Shown piece after piece: positions 1 through 9,735 of a stretch of DNA of 64,000 nucleotides. The notes under the pieces are model-generated. The model was not told the origin of the DNA and did not search any database. It was given only the letters and a program-made list of their open reading frames with translations. The translations under genes and the position numbers were made by a program. The stretch lies in assembly GCF_009728465.1 (NCBI RefSeq), contig NZ_WOCD01000005.1:912011-976010 (forward strand), in the 5' to 3' direction. The stretch comes from Psychrosphaera haliotis (GTDB lineage Bacteria > Pseudomonadota > Gammaproteobacteria > Enterobacterales > Alteromonadaceae). How positions within the stretch are numbered: the stretch's first letter is position 1; every line of letters begins with the position of its first letter.

Positions 1-1434
1 TTCATTAACTTTAAGCATCAGTTTAGCGATTAATAATTCATCGTTAACGGAAATGCCAGGAGTTGCTAGCCACTGATTTAGTTCAGCTTTTGCTGAATCA
101 ATTTTTCGGGCTTTCATTAGGCCTAAAACGTAACCTAGTCTAGACTCTGCTTTACTTGGGTGCGCCTCAACTATGGTTTTAAGGTCTTGTAGTCCGCTAA
201 AGTCGTTTAGACGTAATTTAAGTAGACCTAAATTTACAGCGTTAGTAACGTTCAAGTCCTCTACAGCCGTTGCTTTTAATAACGTTTCTAGTGCTAAAGT
301 TGACTGCCCCTGGTTCACCAACTTATTTGCTGAAAGGGTCATCATAGATACCATATTGTCATCTACTTTTTCTTGCTCTAACAATAACTGCGCAGCTTCT
401 TTATCTTTACCTACATTAACCAACGCCATAATCAAAAGCTGTTGGTTGTTTTCCGTTTTGCCTTTCTCTGAAACTGAAGATAAGCGTTGTAACGCCTGTT
501 CCGGTTTATTTGTTTTTAAGAAAATGGCACCAGCAAGAGAGTTTGTAAAATCATCGGACAAGCCATTTTTTAATGCGTTTTGTATATTAAGCTCAGCCGT
601 CTCAAAATCACCTTTTAGGTAGTGGATTTGTGCAAGCATTTGATCTTGCAGTGGACTGTATAAACGTCCACTTTGAAGCGTGGTAAGCTTCTTTTTAGCA
701 TCATCTAAGTTATTAATTTGAATTAAAACACGAGCATGAAGAAGTTTGCTTCTATAATCATAAGGTACGTTCTCGTTGTAAACGCGTAATACACTGTCGG
801 CTTTATCAGCTTCGTTATTACTAGTGTACAATTTAACCAAAACTAGCCTTGCATCGTTAAAATCCGTATCTTCTTCTAATAGTGTGTTTGTCAGGGAAAT
901 AGACTTGTCAGTATCGCCTTTTGAGTAGAGTGCTAATGCATCGATCAGCTGGGCATGACCAGAGTTGCTCGCGTTTGGCTGTGCTATGAGGGTTAACGCA
1001 TCGTCAATTAGGCTTCTATTTATTAGAGTATAAAGTTGGTAAAACTTAATTTGATCTCGAACTTCAGGATTAACATCTACATCTTCTAAATCTATTGATT
1101 CCAGATCTTCAAGTTTATTCTGAAGGAACAACAAGTGACCTAACGTTGGAAAGACTAAATTAATATCTGCACCTTTATCGAGTGCCATCATCAGTTCTTT
1201 TTCAGCCGCTTCTATATTCCCTATTTTTAAATATACGCTCGCCAACTCTAAACGAACATCGGCATCTTCCGGTGCATTTTTAGCTGCGTTTTTTAGGGCA
1301 ATAGTTGCTTCACTGAAGTTTTTTTCCGAAATGAGTTGTTTAGCATCAGACAAGTGTTCTGTTGTGGTTTTTTGACCGCAGCCTGCCATGGCAATCACTA
1401 GCGACGCAACTGCGATTTTGTGTAGAGTGTTCAT
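1..1434 (-). CDS. prsT: PEP-CTERM system TPR-repeat lipoprotein PrsT (partial, runs off left edge)
   Basis: An open frame reads leftward from an ATG at 1434 to the window edge without a stop, giving the first 478 residues. It begins with a lipoprotein signal (MNTLHKIAVASLVIAMAGC, lipid-modified Cys19). After that comes a long series of roughly 34-residue helical repeats with TPR spacing of Ala, Leu, Gly and Tyr (for example 'EADKADSVLRVYNEN', 'GDFETAELNIQNALKNG', 'NKPEQALQRLSS'). PrsT proteins (TIGR02917) are large TPR lipoproteins of about 900 residues found only in genomes with exosortase A, so roughly half is visible. In other genomes prsT sits beside the PrsK/PrsR two-component genes, which would lie beyond the left edge. 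The role is inferred from the family and from the XrtA genes downstream; a generic TPR lipoprotein is the alternative. Confidence 0.8.
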   Translation of the reverse strand, partial: MNTLHKIAVASLVIAMAGCGQKTTTEHLSDAKQLISEKNFSEATIALKNAAKNAPEDADVRLELASVYLKIGNIEAAEKELMMALDKGADINLVFPTLGHLLFLQNKLEDLESIDLEDVDVNPEVRDQIKFYQLYTLINRSLIDDALTLIAQPNASNSGHAQLIDALALYSKGDTDKSISLTNTLLEEDTDFNDARLVLVKLYTSNNEADKADSVLRVYNENVPYDYRSKLLHARVLIQINNLDDAKKKLTTLQSGRLYSPLQDQMLAQIHYLKGDFETAELNIQNALKNGLSDDFTNSLAGAIFLKTNKPEQALQRLSSVSEKGKTENNQQLLIMALVNVGKDKEAAQLLLEQEKVDDNMVSMMTLSANKLVNQGQSTLALETLLKATAVEDLNVTNAVNLGLLKLRLNDFSGLQDLKTIVEAHPSKAESRLGYVLGLMKARKIDSAKAELNQWLATPGISVNDELLIAKLMLKVNE

Positions 1435-1468
1435 AATTATTCCTTTAAAACGATATGAGTCATTTATA

Positions 1469-2776
1469 TCATTTGCGCTGGTTAATATCTAACCAAAAAT
1501 GTTTCGCACAAGACAATGTCGATTCAATAAAAAATGATATTTTAGGCTTTTGAATGGTTAATAAACCAAATGACGTAAGTTCTTCTGCAAGTTGTGATTT
1601 ATAGCGAGCTTCGCCAGCCATATAGTCGTAATATAATAGCCCTTCCGACTTGGCCAAGCGAACAGATTCCTGATGTAGCAGCAAGCCGATTTTAATTTTA
1701 TTGTTTTTTAGTGGTTTTATACAGCTCAAATAAAAGTGCATCGTAGTGTTATTAACTAATAAATAATTGATGGCGACTATTTCATCATTTAGGTACATAA
1801 CGTTGAGCATAGTCTGGCAGCGAGTGGTTTTATATTGAGCGTTTTGTTTAATTAACTGCTGATGAAAGTCTAGAAACGAGCGATTTTCAAAACCGCTAGG
1901 CGTCAGTGAGTTTTGCCATTTGGCAACGTGCCAGCCCTTTTGTTCTTCTAAAATCTGAGCTACTTGCTCAATGTCGTTGATTAATTTGCACTCTATTTTA
2001 CTCTGGCCTTTCAATAGAGCATGACTTTTAGCAATGTTTTTATACGCAGACTTAGAGATTAGACTAGGGTACTGCTCACTAAAGTCTCCTTCAATGTTGT
2101 GCTTATAACCAGGCTGTCGCGATGATGTTAAATACTTGAAGCGGCCTAAATCATTGGTTAAATCAGTCGTTGATCCGGATGTTAAATCTGACTGCAGCTG
2201 CTCAAACCATTTGGTTTGGGCTACGTTTACTATAAATTCATCTACATTTTGTGTACGTGGCTGAGATGTTAACAGCGATTGCCACATAGAAGTTCTAATT
2301 TGTTGGCTGGAAAGGCTTTTGTTACTAATGCTGGAAATGGTCTCGGTATTAACGGCTGAAGTTTCTGCGAGCAGGAAATCATTATACTCAATCCAAATTT
2401 GATCGAGTTTTTCGTTTCCGGTGCGGTGTAAATGCCATTGTTTTGATTTTACAAAACCGTGGCGACGAACTTTAGTTTCACAGAAAATACCAAAACCAAG
2501 CAAATCATCCAACGCATAACCATTTAAAGCTCCAGTATCGAATGGAGGCTTATTGACAATTGTGCCGTTCATATTCGTATTAGAGTGACTGCAGTTGACG
2601 GCGCGAACAACATAAACGTCATCAAAAGTTGGTAAAATAGAAAGCCAACTGCCAATCCAATTCCAAGACAGAAAAAAGCAGTCAGCACTGCGATTAAACA
2701 GCGAGTTCCATTCCTGCTCCAATTTGTCTAGCGGGTAATCCGACAGCGGAATAACCTGAATAGTAGGATTTAACAA
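1469..2776 (-). CDS. GNAT-type acetyltransferase, CelD/BcsL-like
   Basis: A 435-residue cytosolic protein. The N-terminal segment around 'LEQEWNSLFNRS' followed by 'FFLSWNWIGSWLSIL' is typical of the CelD/BcsL family, which has an Acetyltransf_6 GNAT fold. The second half (about 270-400) carries the GNAT core, including 'TMLNVMYLNDEIVAINYLLVNN' and 'YYDYMAGEARYKSQLAEE'. Such proteins occur in exopolysaccharide loci and are thought to acylate sugars or precursors; the substrate here is unknown. The start is a TTG, chosen because a stop lies 14 codons upstream and no in-frame ATG lies between. It is followed 34 bases later by prsT on the same strand, so the two may be co-transcribed. Confidence 0.7.
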   Translation of the reverse strand: MLNPTIQVIPLSDYPLDKLEQEWNSLFNRSADCFFLSWNWIGSWLSILPTFDDVYVVRAVNCSHSNTNMNGTIVNKPPFDTGALNGYALDDLLGFGIFCETKVRRHGFVKSKQWHLHRTGNEKLDQIWIEYNDFLLAETSAVNTETISSISNKSLSSQQIRTSMWQSLLTSQPRTQNVDEFIVNVAQTKWFEQLQSDLTSGSTTDLTNDLGRFKYLTSSRQPGYKHNIEGDFSEQYPSLISKSAYKNIAKSHALLKGQSKIECKLINDIEQVAQILEEQKGWHVAKWQNSLTPSGFENRSFLDFHQQLIKQNAQYKTTRCQTMLNVMYLNDEIVAINYLLVNNTTMHFYLSCIKPLKNNKIKIGLLLHQESVRLAKSEGLLYYDYMAGEARYKSQLAEELTSFGLLTIQKPKISFFIESTLSCAKHFWLDINQRK

Positions 2777-2845
2777 TTTGATTACTGAAATTTTGATTAG
2801 TCTGGTGTTATAGTAAAGTCAGTCTTAATTTAATGCCATGATTAT

Positions 2846-4061
2846 ATGAACAAAGAGCCTATAAATAACTGTCTGAACAAGAAAAAAGTCGTGCATATTG
2901 TGCCAAGTTTTGGCTGCGGCGGCCTTGAAAAGGTAGTGGTAAATCTCATAAATAATTCTGCGCATTACAATGTAAAACACGTGCTCATTTCGCTAACAAC
3001 AGACTTTGAGCTCGCCAAAGAAATTAACGTACCGGTTGAAGTTTATTGTTTAGGCAAGCAGCCAGGTAATGACATTTTCAGTCATCTCAAACTCTTCAAA
3101 TTACTTAAACGAATAAAGCCGGCGGCGTTTCACTCTTATAACTTTGGCACTATTGAATATCATCTAGCGGCAAAATTGGCGGGCGTTTCCTGTCACTGTG
3201 CATTGCGACCATGGCCGTGGCGGCGATGACCCTGCAGGTAAGAACAAATTTAACAATCGCTTCAGACAACTGATTTCCAAGTTTATCGACCACTATATTG
3301 TAGTGTCGTATGACTTATATAGATGGGTGACGGAAGCTTTAAAAATCAGCGAAAGCAAAGTCCAACTTATCTTTAATGGCGTCACAGTTGAAAAAGACGT
3401 TGCTGTTAAACAAGTTGCAGGAAAACAAGTCGTGACAAACGGTTCCTCAGAAAACCAAACCTCAGAACACCAAACGTCAGAAAACCAAACCTCTGTCACT
3501 TCCGCGTCTGGCAATGCGCCGTTTGTGATCACAACGGTTGGCCGGTTAGACCCAATTAAAAATCAAAAGTTACTATTGTCGGCGTTTGATTTGGCTAAAA
3601 AGACCTACCCTAATTGGGAAAATGTAAAACTTCAGCTGGCGGGTAATGGACCTATTTATCAAGAGTTAGTGGATTTCAACAATTCACTAAGTAGCGCCAA
3701 AGATGTTGAGTTTTTAGGTTTTAGATCTGATGTGGCCGACATTTTGTCCAAAACCGATTTATTTGCGCTGTCATCAAATTATGAAGCCATGCCAATGACC
3801 ATTTTGGAAGCCATGGCATTAAAGGTTCCGGTAATCACCACAAACGTGGGCGGTATTGCCAAGTTTATCGACGAAAGTCATGCCTGGTTTGTTGAAAGTA
3901 AAAACGTGGAATCCTATGCCGAAACGCTAAACAACATACTGTTAGATGAGCAGGCACGATTGCAAAAAACCGGTGTTGCCCATCAACTTGTATTTGATAA
4001 TTACAGCATGGATAAAATGGTCGATGCCTACTTGGGGTTATATCAAGTAGAGTTACGGTAA
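2846..4061 (+). pseudogene. Exosortase-A-associated sugar transferase (TIGR03088-like), frameshifted
   Basis: Two overlapping frames (2846-3229 and 3198-4061) encode the two halves of one GT4-family glycosyltransferase of about 404 residues. The first starts 'KKVVHIVPSFGCGGLEKVVV', the signature N-terminus of TIGR03088. The second continues with 'HCDHGRGGDDPAGKN' and the C-terminal domain, including 'TTVGRLDPIKNQKLL' and the nucleotide-sugar motif 'ALSSNYEAMPMTILEAMA'. Removing one T near 3197 joins them as AGVSCHVHCDHGR, which matches the family pattern AGVPxRIHGEHGR residue for residue. Three 15-base tandem repeats give a Ser/Glu/Gln/Thr-rich insertion between the domains. The gene is either a recent one-base pseudogene or a sequence error in an intact gene. 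Confidence 0.85.
3447..3491 (+). repeat. Three tandem 15-bp repeats inside the sugar transferase gene
   Basis: The unit TCAGAAAACCAAACC occurs at 3447-3461 and 3477-3491, with a two-mismatch copy at 3462-3476. It stays in frame and encodes SENQT/SEHQT/SENQT in the linker between the two Rossmann domains of the glycosyltransferase. Slipped-strand duplication is the likely origin; the unit length, a multiple of three, preserves the frame. Confidence 0.9.
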
Positions 4062-5126
4062 GTTCCGTACAATTGGTGGGCCTATCATCTTAGTGACCCA
4101 CAACGGTAACTTCTGCCAAACCTGAATCGCTAAATCAAATTTACCACTGCTCGGCGATAAGTCGGGCGCTTGTGCACCTTCTGGAACCCAGTGATACCAA
4201 TAACATTGTTGAGGTTCTGCGCCCCACTGCTTTTTAAATTTGTAAGTGCCTGCGTCAATGGTTGAGCGACCAAAATCAAACTGTTTAAAATCATTCTCAA
4301 TGGCATAACTTAAAATCTGCCAATACAAATACATATTCACAGAAATTCGGTTAGCGTAACGCACTGTGCTGGCCCATGGAATTTCCATACGACCATTATT
4401 GTGCAGTAAAAAGCCGGTGGACACAGGTTTGCCTTCCCAGTACACAACACATAGCAGGGCATTGTCGGCAAAGGTTTCTAATATTTCCTTAAAAAACAGT
4501 TTGCTGTAAACCGGTGTACCTAAGTCGCGCATGTTCAAGCAAAACACTTCGTAAAAATCTTCAAGTAACTCCACGCCACCAAACTTATGAGACACACCTT
4601 CACGAATTGGCCTTTTTATTTGCGAACGACGCTTAGAGCCTATCGCCTTGCCTAACAACTCTGGCGTTTCAGGTAAGTCTAAAATCATATTTACTTTTTG
4701 CGTCGATACCGTCATCGCATCGGTTGTTGCCGATGATACAAAAGGCTCAGAAGCACGAAACTGTATGTGGCTTACCTCAAGTGTTTCGCCTTGTTTAATG
4801 GCGGCTTGCATAAGTTGCGCTTCAATTTCAGGTGAATCTGCAATAGCAGCCCCGTAATTAAAATACGGCATGGACACCATGTAATTGCCAAACAGCCAAC
4901 TTTTCAAATTAATAATAGGCAAAATACCCACAACGTTATTGGTTGCGTCTTTTGCAATAAAATAAAAGCCGTTTTGTTTAAGAGAAGACTCAATAAGTGT
5001 AAGCCATTTACTTTGATGGTAAATGCTTGCTTCAGGTTTAGTATGTACATACTTATCCCAAAGGTCATGGTCGGTAGGCGATAATAACGATACGCTAACG
5101 GCTGAGTGTGATGTTGAAATATCCAT
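4053..5126 (-). CDS. FemAB family XrtA/PEP-CTERM system-associated protein
   Basis: A 357-residue protein of the FemAB-like GNAT-fold group associated with exosortase A (TIGR03019). Recognisable stretches are 'DKYVHTKPEASIYHQSKWL' near the N-terminus, 'GSKRRSQIKRPIREG' in the middle and 'FDFGRSTIDAGTYKFKKQWG' near the C-terminus. FemAB homologues transfer amino acids from aminoacyl-tRNA to acceptors such as peptidoglycan precursors; in XrtA loci the acceptor is unknown. The ATG start directly follows the beta-helix gene (4-base gap), so it is probably co-transcribed with it. Its 3' end overlaps the convergent sugar transferase by 9 bases. Confidence 0.85.
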   Translation of the reverse strand: MDISTSHSAVSVSLLSPTDHDLWDKYVHTKPEASIYHQSKWLTLIESSLKQNGFYFIAKDATNNVVGILPIINLKSWLFGNYMVSMPYFNYGAAIADSPEIEAQLMQAAIKQGETLEVSHIQFRASEPFVSSATTDAMTVSTQKVNMILDLPETPELLGKAIGSKRRSQIKRPIREGVSHKFGGVELLEDFYEVFCLNMRDLGTPVYSKLFFKEILETFADNALLCVVYWEGKPVSTGFLLHNNGRMEIPWASTVRYANRISVNMYLYWQILSYAIENDFKQFDFGRSTIDAGTYKFKKQWGAEPQQCYWYHWVPEGAQAPDLSPSSGKFDLAIQVWQKLPLWVTKMIGPPIVRNLP

Positions 5127-5130
5127 TTAA

Positions 5131-6174
5131 TTATAAATTCTTCTGTGATCCCGCTACCCGAACAAAAGTCATTACTTTCTCTCGTTCCGATATTTTAGGT
5201 AAATAAGGGTAAGGTTCTAACTTGGCGTCTTGTCGGCTTAAAAACCATTCATTGTAAGGCACCATTTGGTCAGGGTGATTTAAATCGCCAATAAACATAT
5301 TACCGCTACTTACAAAACCGTCGTCTAAACGTTTTGAAATAAGCACATTTGGGCGAGTACGATCAAAAAATATTAAATTATTACGCAGCTCAATGCGATT
5401 AACGGCAAACTTCCTGGCTTTCTTTTCAAGTCCGTAAGCAATGAGTTGGCTGTTTGAGGAGTTATCGCCTTGCTGCAAAATACTGTCACGAACAATTAAT
5501 TCGCCGTATTCCGCCATGTCGATTAAACGACTATCAACACCGTCTAGGGAAGCCAACAGGCTATTTTCAACAACCACTTTTTTAGAACGAGACTTAATGC
5601 CAGACCCTTGGCTTTTTGTGCTTAAAATTTGGCTATAACGCACTACTAATTCATCGGCAATAATATACATGCTATGGGAAAAGCCATTGCGATTGCCAAT
5701 ACGTTCAAATTTAGAAAACTCAATATGAACAAAGCCTTTTACGCGGCTTGTTTTTACACCAGACTGACTGTCGTGTGCATACAAGTCTCGAATGGTAATG
5801 TTCTCGCCTTCAAATCGAATACAGGCGCCATTGCCATCGGGCACCGCTATGTTTTTGCATTCAATTGACTCAACAACAACATCGTTGCCCGTTAATACTA
5901 ATGCGGCTTTGCCATCGGCCGTAGCACCATCAAATACAACGCCAGGCTCGCCTAAAATTGAAATGTTGCTAGCGGTTAAGTACACACCTTGAGTGTAAAT
6001 GCCTTTTTCTAAATAAATGCGACTGCCGTCTTTAATAGCCGGTTTAGCTTCCGCTAATGAACTAAAAGACTGACCATCTACAAACACTTGTTTAGCATAA
6101 GAGTAAGCAGCAAAGAGGTTAGATAACAGCAGTAAACCAACAAAACCAATGGATGTTAAATTACGAAGTGTCAC
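5131..6174 (-). CDS. Secreted right-handed parallel beta-helix protein
   Basis: A 347-residue protein with a Sec signal peptide (hydrophobic residues 8-24, likely cleaved after SYA-K). The mature part is a series of beta-helix rungs, such as 'GVYLTASNISILGEPGVVF', 'DVVVESIECKNIAV' and 'ENITIRDLYAHDSQSG'. The family includes polysaccharide lyases and epimerases, so it may trim or epimerise the exopolysaccharide in the periplasm; no catalytic residues could be assigned. The GTG start is supported by a perfect Shine-Dalgarno (AGGAGG, 6180-6185 on the other strand). It lies between wecC and the FemAB gene in a tight minus-strand operon. Confidence 0.7.
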   Translation of the reverse strand: MTLRNLTSIGFVGLLLLSNLFAAYSYAKQVFVDGQSFSSLAEAKPAIKDGSRIYLEKGIYTQGVYLTASNISILGEPGVVFDGATADGKAALVLTGNDVVVESIECKNIAVPDGNGACIRFEGENITIRDLYAHDSQSGVKTSRVKGFVHIEFSKFERIGNRNGFSHSMYIIADELVVRYSQILSTKSQGSGIKSRSKKVVVENSLLASLDGVDSRLIDMAEYGELIVRDSILQQGDNSSNSQLIAYGLEKKARKFAVNRIELRNNLIFFDRTRPNVLISKRLDDGFVSSGNMFIGDLNHPDQMVPYNEWFLSRQDAKLEPYPYLPKISEREKVMTFVRVAGSQKNL

Positions 6175-6194
6175 ACTAAACCTCCTTTTTTGAA

Positions 6195-7445
6195 TTAAAG
6201 AATACCGCGTGTATCAATCACTACTTTTTTCGCAAAGGCCGCTTTATCAGCAGACTTAAACTCTTTGTGATCAACCAATACAACAATCACGTTGGCGCGC
6301 TCTAACGCTTGAGTTAATGAAGCAAACTCAACGCCTTTGCTTGTCATCGACTCTGGTAATTCACTAATGTTAGGTTCAACCGCTAATAATTCACCAATAT
6401 TGTCGTTTGCTAGGTGCTCAACAATCTGTACTGCAGGGCTTTCACGTAAGTCGTCAATGTCCGCTTTAAAGGCTAAACCTAAACAAGCAATCACAGGCTT
6501 TTTAAATTGGTCAGCGGCTTCTTTTATTTGATCAATAACATAATGAGGTTTGTTGTCATTCACTAAGCGAGCTTGTTTGATTAGTTTGGCTTGCTCTGGG
6601 CAACTATCAACAATAAACCAAGGATCAACGGCAATACAATGACCGCCAACACCAGGGCCTGGATTCAAAATATTCACACGAGGGTGACGATTCGCTAATT
6701 TAATCAATTCCCACACGTTAATGTGTAACTGATCACAAATTGTTGAAAGCTCATTGGCAAAGGCAATGTTAACGTCTCTGAATGAGTTTTCTGTTAACTT
6801 CGCCATTTCAGCGGTACGAGCATTAGTAATAATGCACTCGCCACGAACAAAAGTTTGATAAAGCGCAACGGCTTTAGCACTGCAAGCTGGAGAAATGCCG
6901 CCAATAACACGGTCGTTCGATACTAATTCCTGTAAAACATATCCTGGTAGTACGCGTTCTGGACAATGGGCAACATTAATATCGGCCTGCTCACCAACAT
7001 CTTGTGGGAAGGTTAAGTCTGGACGCGCTTCTTTTAACCAGCCCGCTAGTTTTTCTGTCGCACCAACGGGAGACGTCGATTCTAAAATAACCAAATTGCC
7101 TTTTTCCAATACCGGAGCAATGGCTTTAGCCGCCGACTCTATGTAACTCAAATCAGGGCTGTGGGAATCATCTTCGCCATGTTTAAACGGAGTAGGCACT
7201 GCAATCATAAAGGCTTCAGCAGGTTCAACTTGTGTGGTAGCGCGAAGGTTGCCAGTGGAAACAACGCTTTTTACAACAATATCTAAATCAGGCTCAACAA
7301 TGTGAATGTTACCGGCGTTAATGGTGTCTACCGCCTTTTGGTTAATTTCAACACCCACCACTTTAATACCGCGCGAAGCAATTACCGCAGCCGTTGGTAA
7401 ACCTATGTAACCTAGTCCAATAACGGAAACTTTTTTAAATTCCAT
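6195..7445 (-). CDS. wecC: UDP-N-acetyl-D-mannosamine dehydrogenase
   Basis: A 416-residue enzyme that oxidises UDP-ManNAc to UDP-ManNAcA with two NAD+ molecules. The N-terminal Rossmann motif is 'VIGLGYIGLPTAAVIASRG' (residues 8-26). The catalytic Cys270 lies in 'GPGVGGHCIAVDPW', and the C-terminal domain carries 'ACLGLAFKADIDDLRESPA'. Length matches the family. It sits one base downstream of wecB, so the pair makes UDP-ManNAcA from UDP-GlcNAc for the local polysaccharide or for enterobacterial common antigen-like glycans. A GAGGAA ribosome site precedes the ATG. Confidence 0.95.
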   Translation of the reverse strand: MEFKKVSVIGLGYIGLPTAAVIASRGIKVVGVEINQKAVDTINAGNIHIVEPDLDIVVKSVVSTGNLRATTQVEPAEAFMIAVPTPFKHGEDDSHSPDLSYIESAAKAIAPVLEKGNLVILESTSPVGATEKLAGWLKEARPDLTFPQDVGEQADINVAHCPERVLPGYVLQELVSNDRVIGGISPACSAKAVALYQTFVRGECIITNARTAEMAKLTENSFRDVNIAFANELSTICDQLHINVWELIKLANRHPRVNILNPGPGVGGHCIAVDPWFIVDSCPEQAKLIKQARLVNDNKPHYVIDQIKEAADQFKKPVIACLGLAFKADIDDLRESPAVQIVEHLANDNIGELLAVEPNISELPESMTSKGVEFASLTQALERANVIVVLVDHKEFKSADKAAFAKKVVIDTRGIL

Positions 7446-7446
7446 T

Positions 7447-8571
7447 TTATAATTCCTCTAAAAGCGTGTTTACAATGCGCTGACAAGCTTCACCATCACC
7501 ATAAGGGTTATGGGCGCGAGCCATGTCTTCATACACGGCGGCATCGTTTAATAATTCGAATGTATTTTCTGTGATCTTTTGAACGTCGGTACCGACTAAT
7601 CTAACGGTTCCTGCTTCTACCGCTTCAGGGCGTTCAGTGGTATCGCGCATCACTAAAACAGGCTTACCTAACGATGGTGCTTCTTCTTGCACGCCACCAG
7701 AGTCCGTAATAATCAAATAACTCTGATTCATAAGGTAAACAAACGGTAAGTAGTCTTGTGGCTCAATAAGAATAATGTTTTTGTGTTTTGACAGCAGGCG
7801 ATTCACTGGCTCTCTAACGTTTGGATTCAAATGCATTGGGTAAACAATTTGTACGTCTTCACGTTGTTCGGCAATTTCAGCAAGCGCAGCACAAATTCGC
7901 TCAAACCCACCACCAAAACTTTCACGGCGATGACCAGTCACTAAAATCAACTTTTTCGACGCATCTAAAAAGTCGAACTTTTTAGCAAACTGTGTTTGTA
8001 ATTGACTGTCTGTTTCAAGTTTGTTTTTAACCCAAAGTAGCGCATCAATAACGGTATTGCCGGTCACTGTAATGCTCGATGGCAATACGTTTTCTTTAAG
8101 TAAGTTAGACTCAGATAATGACGTAGGAGCAAAATGAAAATTGGTGAGCGAGCCTGTTAGCTTGCGGTTGGCTTCTTCTGGCCAAGGCGAATAAATATTG
8201 CCTGTGCGTAATCCAGCTTCAACATGACCCACTTTTATTTGTTGATAAAACGAGGCTAAGGATGCTGAAAATGTAGTGGTAGTATCACCATGAACTAAAA
8301 CAACGTCGGGTTTGAACTCCGCCAAAACAGGCTTTAAACCACTTAAAATATTGGTGGTCACGTCGTACAAGTCTTGGCCAGGCTTCATAATATTAAGGTC
8401 GTAGTCAGGCTTAATTTCAAATAACTCTAAAACCTGATCTAACATCTCGCGGTGTTGAGCCGTTACGCAAACTTTAGCGTCTAAACCTTCTGCCGCCGCT
8501 AATTTGTGTACCAAGGGCGCCATTTTTATTGCTTCAGGGCGTGTACCAAATACCGTTAGAACCTTTTTCAT
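7447..8571 (-). CDS. wecB: UDP-N-acetylglucosamine 2-epimerase (non-hydrolysing)
   Basis: A 374-residue cytosolic enzyme converting UDP-GlcNAc to UDP-ManNAc. Family motifs are clear: '[14 protein letters not shown]' at the N-terminus, '[18 protein letters not shown]', '[20 protein letters not shown]', '[11 protein letters not shown]', and the UDP-binding '[19 protein letters not shown]'. It is the first gene of a minus-strand operon wecB-wecC-beta-helix-femAB, divergent from the deacetylase gene at 8785. The 213-base divergent region 8572-8784 must hold promoters for both sides, but no convincing -35/-10 pair was recognised there. Confidence 0.96.
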   Translation of the reverse strand: MKKVLTVFGTRPEAIKMAPLVHKLAAAEGLDAKVCVTAQHREMLDQVLELFEIKPDYDLNIMKPGQDLYDVTTNILSGLKPVLAEFKPDVVLVHGDTTTTFSASLASFYQQIKVGHVEAGLRTGNIYSPWPEEANRKLTGSLTNFHFAPTSLSESNLLKENVLPSSITVTGNTVIDALLWVKNKLETDSQLQTQFAKKFDFLDASKKLILVTGHRRESFGGGFERICAALAEIAEQREDVQIVYPMHLNPNVREPVNRLLSKHKNIILIEPQDYLPFVYLMNQSYLIITDSGGVQEEAPSLGKPVLVMRDTTERPEAVEAGTVRLVGTDVQKITENTFELLNDAAVYEDMARAHNPYGDGEACQRIVNTLLEEL

Positions 8572-8784
8572 TTACGCTGCCTATTTAAATTTCCATAGCA
8601 AGTTATTAGCAATTCTAAACAAAAAGTTAGCTCGCTAATCACCTAAAATAATGAGTGTTATTCTGCCACTAGCGCCGCAATAAATATAGTCATTATATGT
8701 TGGTATTGCACATTAGGTTATTCACAAAGAAAACAACTCCGTGTACTCTTGTTAATCGCGCTGATAAGTAAGGATACAAAAGGA

Positions 8785-9729
8785 ATGTTACATTTTGGTT
8801 TAAGCCTATTGGCCTTCATAAATAGAATAAAGCATAAAGAACACCCTCTGGCAGTATTGTATTTTCATCGTGTTATTAACGAGCCGTCATTATTTTGCCC
8901 CGACGACATCACCTCTGCTAATTTTGAAGTGTTGCTAACCAAACTCAATAAGTACTTTAAGATATTTTCTTTGAGCCAAGCGCTAGCATTGATTGAACAA
9001 GGTAAGTTGCCTCCAAAGGCATTAGTGCTAAGCTTTGACGATGGTTATGCCGATAACTTTGATAATGCACTGCCAGTTTTTGAGAAACTAGGAATAAAAG
9101 CCAGTTTTTTTATCGCCACTAAAGGCACTGAACAAGGTTATTTGTGGAATGATGAATTGGCCGAGTCGTTAAAAAATACCATGGCAACGCAGTTTGGACT
9201 ATTCGACCAGTCATTTGTACTTAATACTGAACAAGAAAAAGCAAACGCTTATTTATACCTAGTAAATAAAATTAAGTTTTTAGCGAATCAAGAACGAGAC
9301 GAGGTGCTTAACGCTATTTACAAAAAGATAGGTCGTTTTGAGCCAGCTAGATGCATGATGACGGCACAACAGTTAAATAAAATAGCAAAACTTGGTCACG
9401 ATGTTGGAGCGCACACTCACTCTCATAGTATTCTTGCTATGCAGAAACTAAAGGTGGCAAAACAAGAAGTGATTGGCTCGGTTGAGTATTTAACTGACAT
9501 TTTGGGTGAAGCGCCGTCGCTATTTGCCTACCCAAACGGCTGGTTTGGTCGAGACTTTAAAGTGGAACATCAACACGTGCTAAATGAACTTGGCATCCAA
9601 TATGGTGTCGCAACCAATGATGGTGGTATTACATCTAAAACCAGTTTAACGGCGTTGCCTAGGTTTATGCCACATCGAAAAGAATTTAATCAGTTTTGTT
9701 TATCAATACTAAAAATAGCCGGAGAGTAA
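8785..9729 (+). CDS. Polysaccharide deacetylase family protein (NodB homology)
   Basis: A 314-residue carbohydrate esterase 4 protein. The NodB motifs are visible: 'PLAVLYFHRV' near the N-terminus, motif 1 'LVLSFDDGYADNFDNALP' with the Asp-Asp pair, motif 2 'DVGAHTHSHSILAMQ' with the metal-binding His residues, and a late 'LFAYPNGWFG'. It probably removes N-acetyl groups from the exopolysaccharide. The ATG at 8785 was preferred over a TTG 36 bases upstream because AAGGA (8770-8774) lies 10 bases before it. It differs from the XrtA-type deacetylase at 31742, so the locus has two. The next gene starts 6 bases downstream. Confidence 0.85.
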   Translation: MLHFGLSLLAFINRIKHKEHPLAVLYFHRVINEPSLFCPDDITSANFEVLLTKLNKYFKIFSLSQALALIEQGKLPPKALVLSFDDGYADNFDNALPVFEKLGIKASFFIATKGTEQGYLWNDELAESLKNTMATQFGLFDQSFVLNTEQEKANAYLYLVNKIKFLANQERDEVLNAIYKKIGRFEPARCMMTAQQLNKIAKLGHDVGAHTHSHSILAMQKLKVAKQEVIGSVEYLTDILGEAPSLFAYPNGWFGRDFKVEHQHVLNELGIQYGVATNDGGITSKTSLTALPRFMPHRKEFNQFCLSILKIAGE

Positions 9730-9735
9730 CTACCC

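Noticed and set aside
173..622. 149-residue open frame on the plus strand at the left edge
   Set aside because: It is antisense to prsT, which has a lipoprotein signal and TPR pattern; the plus-strand product looks like no protein.
3447..3491. Tandem 15-bp repeats considered as a CRISPR-like array
   Set aside because: No spacers, units abut, and they are in-frame coding repeats; there are no cas genes nearby.
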